Shown here piece after piece: positions 16,779 through 24,288 of a DNA stretch of 46,097 nucleotides. The notes under the pieces are model-generated. The model ran no database searches. It saw only the letters and a program-made list of their open reading frames with translations, and had not been told where the DNA came from. The DNA comes from Methanomassiliicoccaceae archaeon UBA480 (GTDB lineage Archaea; Thermoplasmatota; Thermoplasmata; Methanomassiliicoccales; Methanomethylophilaceae), in assembly GCA_002506425.1 (NCBI GenBank), contig DAXO01000017.1:1-46097 (forward strand), read 5' to 3'. Made by a program: the position numbers and the translations under genes. The stretch's first letter is position 1; each line of letters opens with the position of its first letter.

Positions 16779-17424
16779 CCTTGACGTCCACCGCGTCGCC
16801 GTCCTCCAGACTGAGGGTCCTTCTCAGGTGGTATTGGCAGATAATCTCGATGACGTCTGCGTAATGCGATCTTTCAGGAACGACGATTGCGCAGTCGATG
16901 TTGCGGATCTTCGCTTTGTAGGCCACGACGTCTCCGAAGCTCCTGCCTTCGTCGACGAATCCCGATATCGGGGTGCCGGCGATGCTCTTTATGACATCGA
17001 GCTTGCCGATGTCCTCGGAATCAACCTGGACGTTGAGAGTTCCTTCGAACGGCGTGAATCCGAGCTTTTCGCGGAACTGGGCGAGGTACTGGCTCTGGCA
17101 TATGTAGTACCCGCCTTCACCCATTCCAGACTGGACGGTGCCGTGGATCGTGATATGATCGGTCAGCTCGAATATCCTGCGGTACTCGTTGTACTCCTTT
17201 TTCAGATCCTCGATGCCTTTGGTGGTCAGCTTGATGCGCTGTCTCCTTGCTCCGAGATCCCTGACGATGTACTTCATGTCCAGTAGCTCCAGGATCCTCT
17301 TGGATGCGGACTGCTGACTCATCTCCAGGGCTTCGCCGAGTTCCCTGGATGATATGGCTATGTAGTCGTCCATAGCGCCCAGGAGGGCCAGTTTGCGAAG
17401 AGCGAAGGAGTACTTCTCGTCCAT
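16768..17424 (-). CDS. ribK: CTP-dependent riboflavin kinase with HTH domain
   Basis: Makes FMN from riboflavin using CTP, the archaeal replacement for RibF-type kinases. N-terminal winged helix about residues 10-75 ('ISSRELGEALEMSQQSASKR', 'KLTTKGIEDLKKEY'), then the DUF120 cradle-loop barrel kinase domain with 'GTVQSGMGEGGYY', 'FEGTLNVQV' and 'RSHYADVIEIICQYHLR'. 218 residues, the usual size for the HTH-fused form, suggesting it may also act as its own regulator. ATG 17424 lies about 27 bases after a TATA box with no Shine-Dalgarno, so the mRNA is probably leaderless. It converges with and overlaps the surface-protein gene. Confidence 0.92.
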   Translation of the reverse strand: MDEKYSFALRKLALLGAMDDYIAISSRELGEALEMSQQSASKRILELLDMKYIVRDLGARRQRIKLTTKGIEDLKKEYNEYRRIFELTDHITIHGTVQSGMGEGGYYICQSQYLAQFREKLGFTPFEGTLNVQVDSEDIGKLDVIKSIAGTPISGFVDEGRSFGDVVAYKAKIRNIDCAIVVPERSHYADVIEIICQYHLRRTLSLEDGDAVDVKVKL

Positions 17425-17447
17425 GATTCACAGGAAGCACTCTAGGG

Positions 17448-17455
17448 ATAAATAA
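17448..17455 (-). promoter_or_regulatory. TATA box of ribK
   Basis: TTATTTAT on the minus strand is centred about 27 bases before ATG 17424, giving a predicted leaderless transcript. Confidence 0.55.
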
Positions 17456-17483
17456 CCACTCGAAAAATGGTAGGAAGGGAAGA

Positions 17484-17501
17484 AGGCGCCTTTCGGCGCC
17501 T
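17484..17501 (-). terminator. Terminator hairpin after the small membrane-protein operon
   Basis: AGGCGCC/GGCGCCT 7-bp stem with a 4-base loop, 10 bases past the stop of the gene ending at 17512. On the minus strand it is followed by a pyrimidine-rich tract (TCTTCCCTTCC) then TTTTT, fitting an archaeal terminator that also separates this operon from ribK. Confidence 0.6.
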
Positions 17502-17511
17502 GTTTCAGGAA

Positions 17512-17880
17512 TCAGATGATCCTGTTGCCGTCAACCCACTTGGTGGTGTTGGGGCAGGCACCCACGAGGATGCAGCAGATGGCGATGACCGCCAGAATCG
17601 CGCTGACCCACAGGAAGGTGGAGTCGTAGATGGCCGCGATGACGGTCACAGCCAGGGCGAGAGCGCTGATGACCAGGACAGTGTCTCCCTTGACGGGGCT
17701 GTATTTGGTGAATGTTCCTGCGGCAGCGAAGAACATGACCGCTACGAGCATGTTGAGTCCGACGACGTACATGTCGTCGAGCGCACCCGTCCACGAGTAC
17801 GCCATGGCCACGAGGGCGATGATGCCGCCAAGCATTCCGAGGGCGACACCGAATTTCATCTTGTTGGGTTGTTGTGCCAT
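17512..17880 (-). CDS. Small four-helix membrane protein
   Basis: 122 residues from ATG 17880, with four predicted membrane helices ('VALGMLGGIIALVAMAY', 'VVGLNMLVAVMFFAAAG', 'DTVLVISALALAVTVIAAIY', 'FLWVSAILAVIAICCILVGA') and short loops. I do not recognise a family. The start is fixed by AGGAGG at 17888-17893, 7 bases upstream, which also overlaps the end of the preceding DUF998-like gene; the longer frame to 17922 would lie inside that gene. The two are an operon, so the proteins may act together in the membrane. No charged residues inside helices suggest a transport channel. Confidence 0.7.
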   Translation of the reverse strand: MAQQPNKMKFGVALGMLGGIIALVAMAYSWTGALDDMYVVGLNMLVAVMFFAAAGTFTKYSPVKGDTVLVISALALAVTVIAAIYDSTFLWVSAILAVIAICCILVGACPNTTKWVDGNRII

Positions 17881-17893
17881 TGCAAATCCTCCT

Positions 17894-18505
17894 TCAGATA
17901 GTCTCGACGTCGACATCGACATCCTTCGCGCTCTTGATGTTGAGGATCATCTTGACGCTCTCGGATATCATCCAGAAGAGCGCGCAGATGATTGCGATCC
18001 CTTCGGTGAAGGCCAGGTCCTTGCCGATGTAGCAGCTGAATGCCACGAGGATGAGGATGGCCGCGATGGCTCCATTGATCCTCTTCCCCTCGGTCCAGTC
18101 TCCGTAGACGGAGAGGGCCGCTGCGAGGAAGATGAAGGCGAAGGCCAGGTAGGAAACGGTGTCGTGAAGGTTGCCGTTACCATAGTCGGAGTTGTAGATC
18201 CCGACGAGAGCCAGGAATATGCCTGCGGCGGCGCACATGATGCCGCTCGCACGGCTGCAGTTGTCTTCGCAGTAGGCTTTTCCGACACCGAACACGAAGC
18301 CGAGGGCTCCGCAGACGATGCAGCCGTACTTGAAGACATCCGCAGTGAACTGATTCGTCGACACGCCCAGTTCGGAGATCATGTTATCGCCGAAGGTCCA
18401 TGCAGGATCGTTCTCGGCGGCAACAATCCACATGATGGCGAAAGCGAACGCCATGATGAGGCCGATCACCGCGAACAGCGCGGGACTGCGGTTTGTCGCA
18501 TTCAT
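17894..18505 (-). CDS. DUF998-like membrane protein
   Basis: 203 residues with about six membrane helices. The first reads 'ALFAVIGLIMAFAFAIMWIV', followed by 'DNMISELGV', the short motif typical of DUF998 proteins (usually 'ISELG'). Two Cys in 'AYCEDNCSRASG' flank a loop. Function of the family is unknown. ATG 18505 is about 26 bases after a TATA-like element (18526-18537), so it is probably leaderless; it heads the two-gene operon ending at 17512 and is divergent from the GPN GTPase gene. The C-terminal tail is acidic and ends 'KDVDVDVETI'. Confidence 0.75.
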   Translation of the reverse strand: MNATNRSPALFAVIGLIMAFAFAIMWIVAAENDPAWTFGDNMISELGVSTNQFTADVFKYGCIVCGALGFVFGVGKAYCEDNCSRASGIMCAAAGIFLALVGIYNSDYGNGNLHDTVSYLAFAFIFLAAALSVYGDWTEGKRINGAIAAILILVAFSCYIGKDLAFTEGIAIICALFWMISESVKMILNIKSAKDVDVDVETI

Positions 18506-18525
18506 GCGGCCTGAAAAGCCGTGCG

Positions 18526-18537
18526 TAATTTAATAAT
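18526..18537 (-). promoter_or_regulatory. TATA box of the DUF998-like operon
   Basis: ATTATTAAATTA on the minus strand, centred about 26 bases before ATG 18505. It lies in the short divergent gap shared with the GPN GTPase gene. Confidence 0.5.
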
Positions 18538-18580
18538 GATTGTCTAAGATGGGTCTCTGGATTCACAGGAGTGGCCTGAT

Positions 18581-19345
18581 TTGAAGTACATTTTCTTCGT
18601 GGGTACGGCCGGCAGCGGGAAGAGCACGCTCGTCGGGGCTTTCAAGCAATGGTTGGACGATGAGGGAGTCGACTCCATAGTGGTGAATCTCGACCCCGGG
18701 GCGGATGCGCTTCCCTACGGTCCGGATGTCGACATCAGAGAATGGATCAATCTCGAGGAGACTATGAGGGAATACGGCCTAGGGCCCAACGGCGCGCAGA
18801 TTGTCGCCGCGGATCTGATGGCGGCGAACATCTCCAAGATGTCTCAGGTCATCGAGACCTACGGGTCAGAGTACGTCCTCGTCGATACTCCCGGACAGCT
18901 GGAACTCTTCGCGTTCAGAGAGTCCTCCCAGCTGATCGTCTCCGCATTCGGAGCAGAGGATTCGATGATCGTCTATCTCTCCGATCCCTCACTCTGCCGC
19001 ACCCCCAACGGATTCATCTCGGCCATGGTCCTCGGTGCGCTCGTGGAGTTCAGGCTTCAGCTGCCGACTCTGAACGTCCTTTCCAAGTGCGATACGCTCT
19101 CCGATGAAGACGAGCAGAGGATGATCGACTGGTACCAGGTATCCGATGCCCTCTACGGGGATCTGCTGGATTCCGACAGCCAGCCGGAGACCGTCATAGG
19201 GATGGAGCTCTTCAAGGCCGTCGAGAATGCGGGAGTCTTCGGAGAGATACGCGCCGTTTCCGCGCAGGACGGCACGGGACTCGAGGAGATCTACGCAGCA
19301 GCGCAGCTCAATTTCTTCGGCGGGGACGATATAGGCGACCGCTGA
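18581..19345 (+). CDS. GPN-loop GTPase
   Basis: Cytosolic GTPase of the GPN family; eukaryotic members assemble and import RNA polymerase II, and the archaeal role is undefined. P-loop 'VGTAGSGKSTL' at residues 7-17, GPN insertion 'GLGPNGA' near residue 65, Walker B/G3 'LVDTPGQLELFAF', and the G4-like 'NVLSKCD'. Length 254 residues, normal. It begins with TTG at 18581, the earliest codon compatible with the P-loop, preceded by AGGAG about 10 bases upstream. Stop lies 60 bases before the hairpin shared with PAN. Confidence 0.9.
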   Translation: MKYIFFVGTAGSGKSTLVGAFKQWLDDEGVDSIVVNLDPGADALPYGPDVDIREWINLEETMREYGLGPNGAQIVAADLMAANISKMSQVIETYGSEYVLVDTPGQLELFAFRESSQLIVSAFGAEDSMIVYLSDPSLCRTPNGFISAMVLGALVEFRLQLPTLNVLSKCDTLSDEDEQRMIDWYQVSDALYGDLLDSDSQPETVIGMELFKAVENAGVFGEIRAVSAQDGTGLEEIYAAAQLNFFGGDDIGDR

Positions 19346-19405
19346 ATTTCGGAATCTCGTCAGGGATGCGTCATCGGTTTTTCGGACGCAGAAAAAATGA
19401 ATGTT

Positions 19406-19425
19406 GCGGGGGGAGAACCCCCCGC
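19406..19425. terminator. Bidirectional terminator between GPN GTPase and PAN
   Basis: GCGGGGGG (19406-19413), 4-base loop, CCCCCCGC (19418-19425), then TTTT on the + strand and, read the other way, a T-run from GAAAAAATG. A symmetric rho-independent-like hairpin separating two convergent genes. Confidence 0.7.
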
Positions 19426-19435
19426 TTTTCAATCC

Positions 19436-20641
19436 TCACCCGAACATATGGGCGGGTGCAGGCTTGGTCTTGTTCCTTCCGGCCTCGGACACCTTCTCCT
19501 TGGCCTCGACGAAGTCATGCTCGGTGACGTGGTCCCTGTCGGCCCTGATGGCGAGCATTCCGGCCTCGGTGCAGGTACTCTTGATCTCGGCTCCGGAGAA
19601 TCCCTCGGTCATCTCTGCGAGCTTCTTGGCGGACACCTTCTTGTCCACGTTCATGTGCTTGAGATTGATCTCGAAGATCTGGGTCCTTCCGTCTATGTCG
19701 GGCAGTCCTACGTCGATGATCCTGTCGAACCTGCCGGGCCTCAGCAGAGCATCATCCAGGATGTCCGGCCTGTTGGTGGCTCCGATGATCTTGACATCGC
19801 TGGTCGGAGTGAATCCGTCCAGTTCGGAAAGCAGCTGCATTAGGGTCCTCTGAACCTCGCGGTCGCCGGACGTAGCGACGTCGAGACGCTTGGCACCCAC
19901 CGAGTCGAGCTCGTCTATGAAGATGATGCTGGGCGCCTTGTCCTTGGCAAGCTGGAACAGCTCGCGGACCAGTCTAGCACCCTCTCCGATGTACTTCTGG
20001 ACCAGTTCTGATCCCACGAGCCTGATGAACGTGGCCTGCGTGGCGTTGGCCACTGCTTTCGCCATCAGGGTCTTTCCGGTTCCGGGAGGTCCTACGAGAA
20101 GCACTCCTTTGGGCGGCTCGATTCCGACCTTCTTGTAAAGCTCGGGCCTCAGCAGAGGATCTTCTACAGCTTCTCTGAGCTCCATCATCTGCTGTTTCAG
20201 GCCGCCAATGTCGGCGTATGTGACATCGGGTTTGTCGATGATCTCCGCGCCTGAGACGACGGGGTCCACCGGCGTCGGGAGGACTTCCATCAGAGAGAGC
20301 GTCTGCTTGTTGAGCGATACCCTGGATCCGGGAATCAGGTCCTCCGGTTTGACGTATTCCGAGATGGAAACGACGAAATCTGGTCCCGTGGTGCTCTTGA
20401 CGACCACGCGGTTGTTCGGCAGGACGTCCCTGAGCGACGCGACAATGAGCGGAGGACTCTTCAGCCTCTCGAGCTCGTTCCTGAGCCTCGAAAGGTCCTT
20501 CTGGAGTCTGAAGAGTTCACTCTCGGAGTAGCGCTTTTCCGTCTCGGCGTTCTGAAGGTCTTCCATCAGCCTGACGTTCCTCTCTTCGAGGGTGACAATC
20601 TTGGCCTTCAATTCGGCCATCTCATCGTTCTCGCCCGTCAT
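19436..20641 (-). CDS. pan: Proteasome-activating nucleotidase PAN
   Basis: AAA unfoldase that feeds proteins to the 20S proteasome. 401 residues: N-terminal coiled coil ('LKAKIVTLEERNVRLMEDL'), OB domain with 'SPPLIVASLRDVLPNNRVVV', then the AAA core with Walker A GPPGTGKT near residue 185, Walker B 'IIFIDELDS', pore loop 'FIRLVGSELVQKYIGEG' and 'LLRPGRFDRIID'. The tail ends 'PAPAHMFG', a HbYX-type docking signal in which Phe replaces Tyr. It stands alone; a TATA-like TTATAACG is visible upstream on the minus strand at about 20675-20685. Confidence 0.95.
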   Translation of the reverse strand: MTGENDEMAELKAKIVTLEERNVRLMEDLQNAETEKRYSESELFRLQKDLSRLRNELERLKSPPLIVASLRDVLPNNRVVVKSTTGPDFVVSISEYVKPEDLIPGSRVSLNKQTLSLMEVLPTPVDPVVSGAEIIDKPDVTYADIGGLKQQMMELREAVEDPLLRPELYKKVGIEPPKGVLLVGPPGTGKTLMAKAVANATQATFIRLVGSELVQKYIGEGARLVRELFQLAKDKAPSIIFIDELDSVGAKRLDVATSGDREVQRTLMQLLSELDGFTPTSDVKIIGATNRPDILDDALLRPGRFDRIIDVGLPDIDGRTQIFEINLKHMNVDKKVSAKKLAEMTEGFSGAEIKSTCTEAGMLAIRADRDHVTEHDFVEAKEKVSEAGRNKTKPAPAHMFG

Positions 20642-20810
20642 ATGCTCTCCTGCGGGGTACGGATGACTTTCGTTATAACGGTTATGGGGTGTCGGATGGG
20701 CATCGCGAGCGGTCCTTCATGCTGTCTGCGAGCGTCTGGAAATCATTGATTCATCGGCGTTACTCCTCTGCTGGGCAAAAGATATTACCGACCTTGATGA
20801 TGGGCGGAGC

Positions 20811-21305
20811 ATGATTTGCGAGATGTGCGGCAAGGACGTTCCGCAGACCCGCGAGGCCATAGTAAGCGGCGCGAGGCTAATGGTATGCCCTTCCTGCTCT
20901 AGATTCGGAGAGGTATCCGGCGCATCCACCTCGTCCAGGCCAGGCGCCCCCGTTTCCCAGTCCGTCATCGATCAGAGGCTGGAGAGGCGCGAGAGAAGGA
21001 TGCAGTCCAAGGACATCTACGCCGGGACGACGACGATCGAGCTCGTCGACGACTACGGCGGAGCCATTAGAAGGGCCCGCGAAGCCAAGGGCATGGACCT
21101 GAAGGCTTTCGCCAACGAGATTCAGGAGAAGCAGGGCATCCTCGCCAAGATCGAATCCAATAATCTGATTCCCGAGGACAGGCTCATCAAGAAGATCGAG
21201 AAGGCCCTCGACATCAAGCTCACCGAGGCCGTTCAATCAGGCGGAGTCGTGGGCGGAGGCCGCGCCGATGGCATGACCCTCGGCAATTTCATCAGGAAGG
21301 AGTGA
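20811..21305 (+). CDS. mbf1: Multiprotein bridging factor 1 homologue (zinc ribbon + XRE HTH)
   Basis: 164-residue archaeal MBF1, a transcription or translation-associated factor. N-terminal zinc ribbon with CEMC and CPSC pairs (residues 3-28), a flexible basic linker, and a Cro-type HTH ('YGGAIRRAREAKGMDLKAFA', 'KIESNNLIPEDRLIKKIEKA'), ending in the Gly-rich 'GGVVGGGRADGMTLGNFI'. ATG 20811 has GGAG a few bases upstream and a TATA-like AAAGATATTA at about 20778-20788. Its last 14 bases overlap the convergent DUF2240 gene. Confidence 0.92.
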   Translation: MICEMCGKDVPQTREAIVSGARLMVCPSCSRFGEVSGASTSSRPGAPVSQSVIDQRLERRERRMQSKDIYAGTTTIELVDDYGGAIRRAREAKGMDLKAFANEIQEKQGILAKIESNNLIPEDRLIKKIEKALDIKLTEAVQSGGVVGGGRADGMTLGNFIRKE

Positions 21306-21792
21306 TTCCGCTCCTGGAAACCCACCTGTAGACTCCTTCGATGAAGGGGTCTACAGCTATTCCGTTTTCGCGCATTACAATCAGTGCGGCTACTGAAACA
21401 TCGATATCCAATCTCTTCTGGATCCTGTTGCATTCCTGGATGAACTCCCTGCGGTGCATTCCTGCATCGGAGGCGACATCCATCAGCTTCGGGAACATGT
21501 CTATTGCCGGTTCAGAGGGTTTCTCGCAGACGCCCGATGACAGCAGGTCCTTGGGAGGGCGGTACGCCAGGGGCACGTCCACCGCCGACAGATCGACGAG
21601 AGGGCGCAGGTATCCGTCCTTCTGCTCGAGGATCCTGCTTCTCACCATGAGGCCGAGGAGCGCCTTGGCATCGGACGGCGACATCCACTTCTGCTTCAGC
21701 GAGACGTCCATCACGAATTCGTCCGCAGTCAGCACGTCCTTTCCGACGGCGCGGTACAATGCCGCGGCGCACATCTCGAGTTCCCCGCTCAT
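21292..21792 (-). CDS. DUF2240-family archaeal protein
   Basis: 166 residues, no signal or membrane segment, broadly conserved among euryarchaea but of unknown function. Features: an N-terminal helical winged-helix-like domain with 'TADEFVMDVSLKQKWMSPSD', a Leu/Val-rich core ('KALLGLMVRSRILEQKDGYL'), a Pro-rich linker with 'YRPPKDLLSSG', and a C-terminal helical piece. The match is by overall pattern, so the family call is moderately sure. It converges with mbf1 (14-base overlap) and is divergent from rpoK, with a TATA-like element on the minus strand at 21837-21846. Confidence 0.72.
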   Translation of the reverse strand: MSGELEMCAAALYRAVGKDVLTADEFVMDVSLKQKWMSPSDAKALLGLMVRSRILEQKDGYLRPLVDLSAVDVPLAYRPPKDLLSSGVCEKPSEPAIDMFPKLMDVASDAGMHRREFIQECNRIQKRLDIDVSVAALIVMRENGIAVDPFIEGVYRWVSRSGITPS

Positions 21793-21836
21793 GCGTCCCC
21801 CGAGCCTCTGGAATCAGATAACGCTTGCGTCGTCTC

Positions 21837-21896
21837 CTATATACGCGCGTGCGTTGTTTGTGTTTTAAACTAACAGGGCGGGCAAACGCTTATATC
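21837..21896. promoter_or_regulatory. Divergent promoter region, DUF2240 gene and rpoK
   Basis: CCTATATACG at 21837-21846 faces left for the DUF2240 gene, and GCTTATATC at 21888-21896 faces right for rpoK (ATG 21937). TTTTAAAC at about 21863-21870 is a third candidate. Two TATA boxes 40 bases apart in opposite directions are a compact archaeal divergent promoter. Confidence 0.5.
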
Positions 21897-21936
21897 GCAC
21901 ATCCGGTTACGATGCCCCATCCCACATGGTGAGAAC

Positions 21937-22119
21937 ATGAGCTGCGTGAATAACTACACCAGATTCGAGAGGGCCAGGATCATCGGCGCCAGGTCGCTGC
22001 AGATCTCCTACGGGGCTCCTGTCCTAGTGGACTATCCCGAGGACATGCTCGACCCTATCGACATTGCCATGCTGGAGTTCCAGAACGACATGATACCTAT
22101 CACCGTCGTCAAGAACTGA
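21937..22119 (+). CDS. rpoK: RNA polymerase subunit K (RpoK/Rpb6)
   Basis: 60-residue subunit that stabilises the RNA polymerase clamp region, homologous to eukaryotic RPB6 and bacterial omega. The body 'YTRFERARIIGARSLQISYG' and 'DPIDIAMLEFQNDMIPITVV' are the family hallmarks, in order. Start ATG 21937 is preceded by GGTGAG at about 21927-21932. The gene is followed 16 bases later by rps2, as often in euryarchaeal ribosomal clusters. Identification is secure despite the small size. Confidence 0.94.
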   Translation: MSCVNNYTRFERARIIGARSLQISYGAPVLVDYPEDMLDPIDIAMLEFQNDMIPITVVKN

Positions 22120-22135
22120 ATAAAGAGGAATCACT

Positions 22136-22768
22136 ATGGCAGACGATGACATTCAGCCTATAGACAGCAACGAGCTCCTGGTCCCCGAAGAGACCTATCT
22201 GACCTCCGGTGTCCACATCGGAACCCAGCAGAAATCCGCCGACATGAAGGAGTTCATCTACAAGGTCAGGACCGACGGACTGTACGTCCTGGACATCAAG
22301 AAGACCGACGACAGGATCAGGGCGGCAGCCTCCTTCCTGAGCCGCTTCAACCCCAACAGGGTCCTCGTCGTCTGCGCCAGGCAGTACGGACAGAAGCCCG
22401 CCAGGGAGTTCTCCAAGGCCATCGGAGCCCCTGCGTTCGCCGGAAGGTTCGTTCCCGGAACCCTCACGAACCCCGCCAACCCCAACTTCATCGAGCCCGA
22501 GGTCCTTGTCATCACAGACCCCTCGGCCGACAAGCAGGCCCTCAATGAGGCTCTGAACCTGGGAATCCCTATAGTCGCCATGTGCGATGCCAACAACGAG
22601 ACCCGCAACGTCGATCTCGTCATCCCTACCAACAACAAGGGAAGGCGTGCTCTGGCCTGCATCTACTGGCTGCTCTCCAGGCAGGTCCTCGTTGACAGGG
22701 GAGACATCAAGGATCCCGCCGACTTCAAGCTTGAGATCGAGGACTTCGAGGCCAAGCTGGTCATGTAA
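22136..22768 (+). CDS. rps2: 30S ribosomal protein S2 (uS2)
   Basis: Small-subunit ribosomal protein, 210 residues, archaeal/eukaryotic SA-type. Landmarks: 'YLTSGVHIGTQQKSADMKEF', 'DGLYVLDIKKTDDRIRAAA', 'RFVPGTLTNPANPNFIEPEV' and 'IPTNNKGRRALACIYWLLS'. Preceded by GAGG seven bases before ATG 22136. It is co-oriented with rpoK, with 16 bases between, and a hairpin lies 2 bases after its stop. It ends in TAA, one of only four TAA stops here. Confidence 0.96.
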   Translation: MADDDIQPIDSNELLVPEETYLTSGVHIGTQQKSADMKEFIYKVRTDGLYVLDIKKTDDRIRAAASFLSRFNPNRVLVVCARQYGQKPAREFSKAIGAPAFAGRFVPGTLTNPANPNFIEPEVLVITDPSADKQALNEALNLGIPIVAMCDANNETRNVDLVIPTNNKGRRALACIYWLLSRQVLVDRGDIKDPADFKLEIEDFEAKLVM

Positions 22769-22770
22769 AC

Positions 22771-22787
22771 GGGTCCCTCCGGGACCC
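22771..22787 (+). terminator. Hairpin after rps2
   Basis: GGGTCCC and GGGACCC separated by TCC, 2 bases after the rps2 stop, followed by six A. No U-run follows on the sense strand, so it may be a 3'-end or processing structure rather than a classical terminator. A similar GGGTCC/GGACCC hairpin lies at 10324-10341. Confidence 0.4.
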
Positions 22788-22823
22788 AAAAAACCATTTC
22801 CATCTTCTTCCATACCCTTTCTC

Positions 22824-23645
22824 ATGAGATTTCCAGCGGTTTCTGGCAAGTTCTATCCTTCCGATCCCGTTGATCTGAAGGATTCCATCGAGGCCTGCTT
22901 CGACCATCCCCTGGCTTCAGGGAGGCCGGTGCGCACGGGCGACGAGAGGTCGATCCGCGGAGCCATAGTCCCTCATGCAGGATATATGGCGTCCGGGGCG
23001 AATGCGTCCAACATCTATCGCATGCTGAAGGAGGACGGCCGTCCGGAGGCGTACGTGGTCATCGGACCCGATCATTACGGCATGAGTCCGTTCAACACCG
23101 TCTGCTCGGATGATTTCATGACTCCCTTCGGTCCGTGCAGGACCGACAAGGAACTCTGCTCCAGGCTGTCGGAGACGATACCCGACATACCGGAGGCCCA
23201 CAGGTACGAGCATTCGATAGAGGTGCAGCTGCCGTTCCTGCAGTACATCGATCCGGATGCGCGCATCGTCCCGGTTATGATGAGCGACCAGTCCCCGAAG
23301 GCAGCCATGGTCCTCGCAGACGCTCTCAGAAAGGCATGCGAAGGGAGGGACGTCGTCTACATAGCATCCACGGACATGTCGCATTACATACCGAAGGCGG
23401 AGGCCGAGAGGCTGGATGGTCTGGTCCTCGACAGGATTCGCGACATGGATTGGAAGGGCATGTACCGCGAGATCGCGGACAACAGCATCACGATGTGCGG
23501 GTACGGTCCAACTGCAGTGATGATGATGCTGTGCGACAACTGCTCGCCGGAGAGCATCAAGCATACCGATTCGTTCGATTCCCTGGGAATCAACAGGGAT
23601 TCCGTAGTCGGATACGCTACGGCGGTTCTGAGACCTAGGGATTAA
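22824..23645 (+). CDS. Memo-family protein (AmmeMemoRadiSam system protein B)
   Basis: 273 residues of the Memo family, a dioxygenase-like fold widespread in archaea with an undefined role. 'AVSGKFYPSDPVDLKDSI' and 'RGAIVPHAGYMASG' (metal-ligand His), then 'VIGPDHYGMSP', 'HRYEHSIEVQLPFLQYI' and 'IASTDMSHYIP' are diagnostic. Start ATG 22824 is chosen over a longer frame that overlaps rps2. Partners AmmeA and a radical SAM protein are not in the window. Placed after rpoK and rps2. Confidence 0.9.
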   Translation: MRFPAVSGKFYPSDPVDLKDSIEACFDHPLASGRPVRTGDERSIRGAIVPHAGYMASGANASNIYRMLKEDGRPEAYVVIGPDHYGMSPFNTVCSDDFMTPFGPCRTDKELCSRLSETIPDIPEAHRYEHSIEVQLPFLQYIDPDARIVPVMMSDQSPKAAMVLADALRKACEGRDVVYIASTDMSHYIPKAEAERLDGLVLDRIRDMDWKGMYREIADNSITMCGYGPTAVMMMLCDNCSPESIKHTDSFDSLGINRDSVVGYATAVLRPRD

Positions 23646-23675
23646 AACCTGCAGTGCTATCGAGGTCGGGATAAC

Positions 23676-24248
23676 ATGGAATCCGGAGAAGCTCAGAATT
23701 TCTGCGCCCATTGCGGTCGCGTCCTGACCGCCGACCAGAGGTTCTGTCCGGAATGCGGTACCCGCGTTCCCGGCAGGAACCCAGAGGCCGTAGAGCAGGA
23801 GAAGGCCGAGATAAGGACCGGCATCGGAAGGCAGCTCGTGTGGGCCGCCGCTCTCATGCTGATCTATTCCATCCCGTTCCTGGTGGTCGGGATATACGTG
23901 GCCCTGTCTGCTGAATCTATGACCGATCTGCTTTTCAACGACCCCAACGCGCTGTCGTACATCGAGCAGTACGGACTCACCCGCCAGGAGGTCCTCGACT
24001 ACTTCGAGGTGGCTTCCATCGCGTACATCATCTCGTCCGTATGCGGTATCGTCTCCGCCTACTTCTGCTACACCAAGCAGCACTTCTGGCCCGCGGTGAT
24101 CCTCTGCGTGATCTCGATGATGACCGGAGTGGCCGGCTTCATCGCCCTCTTCATGGGTCTCTTCGCCTTCTGGCTGATCCTGTCCGGGAAGATGGGGTTC
24201 AAGGAGTACGGATCCGAGCTGGATTCCGAGCTCTCGAAGATAGTCTGA
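23676..24248 (+). CDS. Zinc-ribbon membrane protein
   Basis: 190 residues: an N-terminal zinc ribbon ('CAHCGRVLTADQRFCPECG', Cys pairs at about 10-13 and 24-27), a charged linker, then four membrane helices ('LVWAAALMLIYSIPFLVVGI', 'ASIAYIISSVCGIVSAYF', 'FWPAVILCVISMMTGVAGF', 'IALFMGLFAFWLILSG'). A cytosolic zinc knuckle on a small membrane protein is common in methanogens; function unknown. Terminated by a hairpin that also serves the convergent RPA-associated gene. Confidence 0.75.
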   Translation: MESGEAQNFCAHCGRVLTADQRFCPECGTRVPGRNPEAVEQEKAEIRTGIGRQLVWAAALMLIYSIPFLVVGIYVALSAESMTDLLFNDPNALSYIEQYGLTRQEVLDYFEVASIAYIISSVCGIVSAYFCYTKQHFWPAVILCVISMMTGVAGFIALFMGLFAFWLILSGKMGFKEYGSELDSELSKIV

Positions 24249-24264
24249 AAAGGAAACAGTTTAG

Positions 24265-24286
24265 GGACGGGGGATTCCCCCCGTCC
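24265..24286. terminator. Bidirectional hairpin between zinc-ribbon gene and RPA operon
   Basis: GGACGGGGG (24265-24273) pairs with CCCCCGTCC (24278-24286) across a 4-base loop, 16 bases after one stop and 3 bases before the other. Positioned to end both convergent transcripts. Confidence 0.6.
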
Positions 24287-24288
24287 GT

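Noticed and set aside
18581..19345. Possible frameshift because the GPN gene begins with TTG
   Set aside because: The P-loop is at the normal distance from TTG 18581 and a Shine-Dalgarno precedes it, so TTG is simply the start.
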